A DNA stretch of 64,000 nt from Enterobacterales bacterium (GTDB lineage: Bacteria > Pseudomonadota > Gammaproteobacteria > Enterobacterales > Enterobacteriaceae). Location of the stretch: positions 121,707-185,706 of the forward strand of contig JAATFX010000146.1 of the NCBI GenBank assembly GCA_015654925.1, given 5' to 3'. The number at the start of each line of letters is the position of its first letter. The first letter of the stretch is position 1. Positions 62,331 through 64,000 of this stretch are shown piece by piece. The notes under the pieces were generated by a model. The model did not search any database, was not told the DNA's origin, and was given only the letters and a program-made list of their open reading frames with translations. The position numbers were made by a program, and so were the translations under genes.

Positions 62331-62364
62331 AAAAGCCCGCGTCAGTTTCCTGACGCGGGCTTTT
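62331..62364 (+). terminator. Intrinsic terminator of the YncE-like gene
   Basis: A perfect 15-bp stem (AAAAGCCCGCGTCAG with CTGACGCGGGCTTTT) closes a TTTC loop. The T-rich 3' arm follows the GC core, 62 bases after the stop codon. It could work in both directions. Confidence 0.92.
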
Positions 62365-62480
62365 CTAAAATCTTGGCTCCTCTGGCTGGGATCGCCTTTG
62401 CCGGTAACTGGCTAATAAATAAGCTAAACCTGAATTCCCTTTCTGTCAAGATCACCAGAATGACCACCATTTTGCTGATA

Positions 62481-62509
62481 TTGAAATAGAGAATCTGAAA
62501 GTATATAAT
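62481..62509 (+). promoter_or_regulatory. Sigma-70 promoter of hipBA
   Basis: TTGAAA (62481-62486) and TATAAT (62504-62509) are separated by exactly 17 bases. The ATG of the antitoxin gene begins at 62517, where transcription would be expected to start, so the mRNA would be leaderless or almost so. Confidence 0.75.
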
Positions 62510-62516
62510 CATCCCC

Positions 62517-62885
62517 ATGAAGACAGATAAAGCGGATAAGCACTCTCAACAGAACGATAAAGCGGATGTTCCTTTACCGCCGCCGGTGGAGCGCGCCATT
62601 TACAAGTTAGGCAGCGACCTGGCGTTGGCGCGTAGACGCAGGCATCTGTCCCAAGCATCGCTGGCCGAACGTATGGGGTCATCCATATCCACCGTGCGGC
62701 GCATGGAAAAAGGCGATGTCCGGGTCCCTATACACTTTTTCGCTCGAGCCATGCATGTGTTCGGCGATATACAGGCCCTGGCAGAAATGTTGGACACGGC
62801 GCGTGACGACATTGGCCTGACCTTGATGGATGAGAATCTCCCCAAACGGATACGCGCTAAATCATCTTCTTCAGGAGCTTTATGA
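62517..62885 (+). CDS. HipB-like antitoxin (XRE-type HTH)
   Basis: A 122-residue DNA-binding antitoxin. A charged N-terminal tail (1-25) precedes an XRE helix-turn-helix (about residues 30-85, L-S-Q-A-S-L-A-E-R-M-G-S-S-I-S-T-V-R-R-M-E). It would neutralise the HipA-type kinase and repress the operon. Its stop overlaps the hipA start by ATGA. No ribosome site precedes the ATG, and the -10 box ends seven bases before it, implying a leaderless mRNA. Confidence 0.88.
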   Translation: MKTDKADKHSQQNDKADVPLPPPVERAIYKLGSDLALARRRRHLSQASLAERMGSSISTVRRMEKGDVRVPIHFFARAMHVFGDIQALAEMLDTARDDIGLTLMDENLPKRIRAKSSSSGAL

Positions 62886-64000
62886 AAGCGTTGACCTCGA
62901 TCCGCCAGCAAATACAGGTCCGTTTGGGCAGTGCCGGCACCGCAATCGGTACTCTGATTTATGTCAAACAAGGTCGGCGTGAGAATACCGCTTTTTCCTA
63001 TCATGATGACTGGCTCACCAATCCGGAACGATTCAGTGTTTCCGCAGATCTGAGTCTGGTCGCAGGATATCAACCGCATAAGGCATTGTCAGCCCAGGAT
63101 TCCGCCTTTCATAGCGCCATTGCCGATACTGCCCCCGACGCCTGGGGTCGGCGGGTTATTGCGCGCGATCATGCAAAACGCCGCAAAGATAATTCCGCGA
63201 TCGCACCGCTGACCGAAATGGATTACCTGCTCGCGGTGGATGATTTCAGCCGGGTCGGGGCCTTGCGTTTGTGCGATTTGGATGGACGATTTCATCGAAC
63301 CGTAGAGGATGGGAGACGCAGCACGCCACCGCTGGTGGAGTTAAATCGTATTTATCAAGCCAGCCGCGCCGTTGAGCAAGGCCGGGAAAGTATACAGGAT
63401 TTGCGCTATCTCCAAGGTAAAGGTACCTCTCTGGGCGGCATGCGGCCGAAAAGTACGGTAATAGATGAGGATGGTTCCCTTGCTCTTGGGAAATTCCCGA
63501 GCGTAGGCGACACGCGTAGCGTGACCCGTGGTGAAGTCCTTGCTCTATGCTTGGCGCAACAGGCCGGCATTGAGTCTGCTCCAGCGCGTATTGCTGAATT
63601 GGAAGGAATACCGGTTGCGATCATTCGCCGATTCGATCGCGACGGCGCCGATGGGCGTATTCCTTATCAATCAGCTGCCACCGTACTCCAAGCTTCGCGG
63701 GAGGAAGAGCGCAGCTATACCGAAATCGCCGATGCTATACGCTCAATCGGACTTGCGCCGACTGCGGATTTGCAACAGTTATGGCGTAGATTGGTTTTTA
63801 ACCTGCTGATTACCAATGTTGACGATCATTTGCAAAATCACGGTTTCCTGCATGTGCAAAACGGCCTCTGGCGATTGGCGCCGGCTTTCGACCTTAACCC
63901 CTTTCCTGACAAAGAGCGGGAATCCAAAACATGGTTGTCCGAAGAGGATGGGCCGATAACCGATCTGAGCATGTTGCTGGCGCGTAGTTCCTATTTTGCC
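62882..64000 (+). CDS. HipA-family serine/threonine kinase toxin (truncated by the window end)
   Basis: An open frame of 373 codons runs from ATG 62882 to the window edge without a stop. It has the HipA glycine/lysine segment G-G-M-R-P-K (185-190), the catalytic-loop motif T-N-V-D-D-H-L-Q-N-H (311-320) and the metal-binding segment F-D-L-N-P (336-340). HipA toxins phosphorylate translation factors such as glutamyl-tRNA synthetase; the target here is unknown. The family is about 420-440 residues long, so roughly 50-70 residues are missing beyond the edge. Confidence 0.92.
   Translation, partial: MKALTSIRQQIQVRLGSAGTAIGTLIYVKQGRRENTAFSYHDDWLTNPERFSVSADLSLVAGYQPHKALSAQDSAFHSAIADTAPDAWGRRVIARDHAKRRKDNSAIAPLTEMDYLLAVDDFSRVGALRLCDLDGRFHRTVEDGRRSTPPLVELNRIYQASRAVEQGRESIQDLRYLQGKGTSLGGMRPKSTVIDEDGSLALGKFPSVGDTRSVTRGEVLALCLAQQAGIESAPARIAELEGIPVAIIRRFDRDGADGRIPYQSAATVLQASREEERSYTEIADAIRSIGLAPTADLQQLWRRLVFNLLITNVDDHLQNHGFLHVQNGLWRLAPAFDLNPFPDKERESKTWLSEEDGPITDLSMLLARSSYFA

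Overview
The window is typical of a free-living or plant/insect-associated member of the Enterobacterales with fairly high GC. The evidence is gene content: FucO matches the Escherichia coli enzyme with its metal ligands one residue apart, a FhuE-type siderophore receptor is divergent from a YncE-type propeller, and NepI-like, IbpA-like, NanE and HipBA genes are present. A Pectobacteriaceae or Sodalis-like host would fit, but I cannot fix the genus. No rRNA, tRNA, CRISPR array or intact mobile element was seen. The window is an accessory metabolic island made of adjacent catabolic cassettes, each with its own regulator.

Layout. 1-2.2 kb: the tail of a dehydrogenase, an aldose-1-epimerase-like gene and fucO, converging on a hairpin. 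2.5-9.9 kb: a tripartite tricarboxylate transporter (TctB-A-C) with an MmgE/PrpD enzyme, an IclR regulator, and a divergent VOC protein plus a split chromate transporter; a near-identical element lies before tctB and iclR. 9.9-19 kb: a ROK regulator divergent from a ribulokinase-like kinase, a ribose-type ABC importer, an SDR, D(-)-tartrate dehydratase and a LysR regulator. 19.2-35.4 kb: a myo-inositol catabolic set (sugar-porter MFS, orphan EIIA, two Gfo/Idh enzymes, IolE, G, D, B, A and a fused IolC-aldolase), controlled by an RpiR-type IolR and carrying a repeated palindrome in its intergenic regions. 35.4-39.5 kb: an Hsp20 gene, then an RpiR regulator divergent from a PTS EIICB-NanE operon.

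39.5-51.4 kb holds the most unusual block: an aminotransferase, a CTP-synthase-type glutaminase fused to an unrecognised N-terminal domain, a DHDPS-family lyase, a creatinase-like M24 protein, an enolase-superfamily enzyme, an M20 hydrolase, a polar amino-acid ABC importer, a GntR regulator with two winged helices and an atypical SDR. A matching 7-6-7 palindrome (ATTGTAT-N6-ATACA) sits at both ends of the block, which suggests one regulon that imports and degrades an amino-acid-like compound I cannot name.

51.4-64 kb: a metallophosphoesterase, an epoxide hydrolase, an AraC/MFS pair, a saccharopine-dehydrogenase-like enzyme beside a decayed TetR gene whose operator is still perfect, the Fur-boxed fhuE/yncE pair, and a hipBA toxin-antitoxin operon whose first gene appears to be leaderless; hipA runs off the window end.
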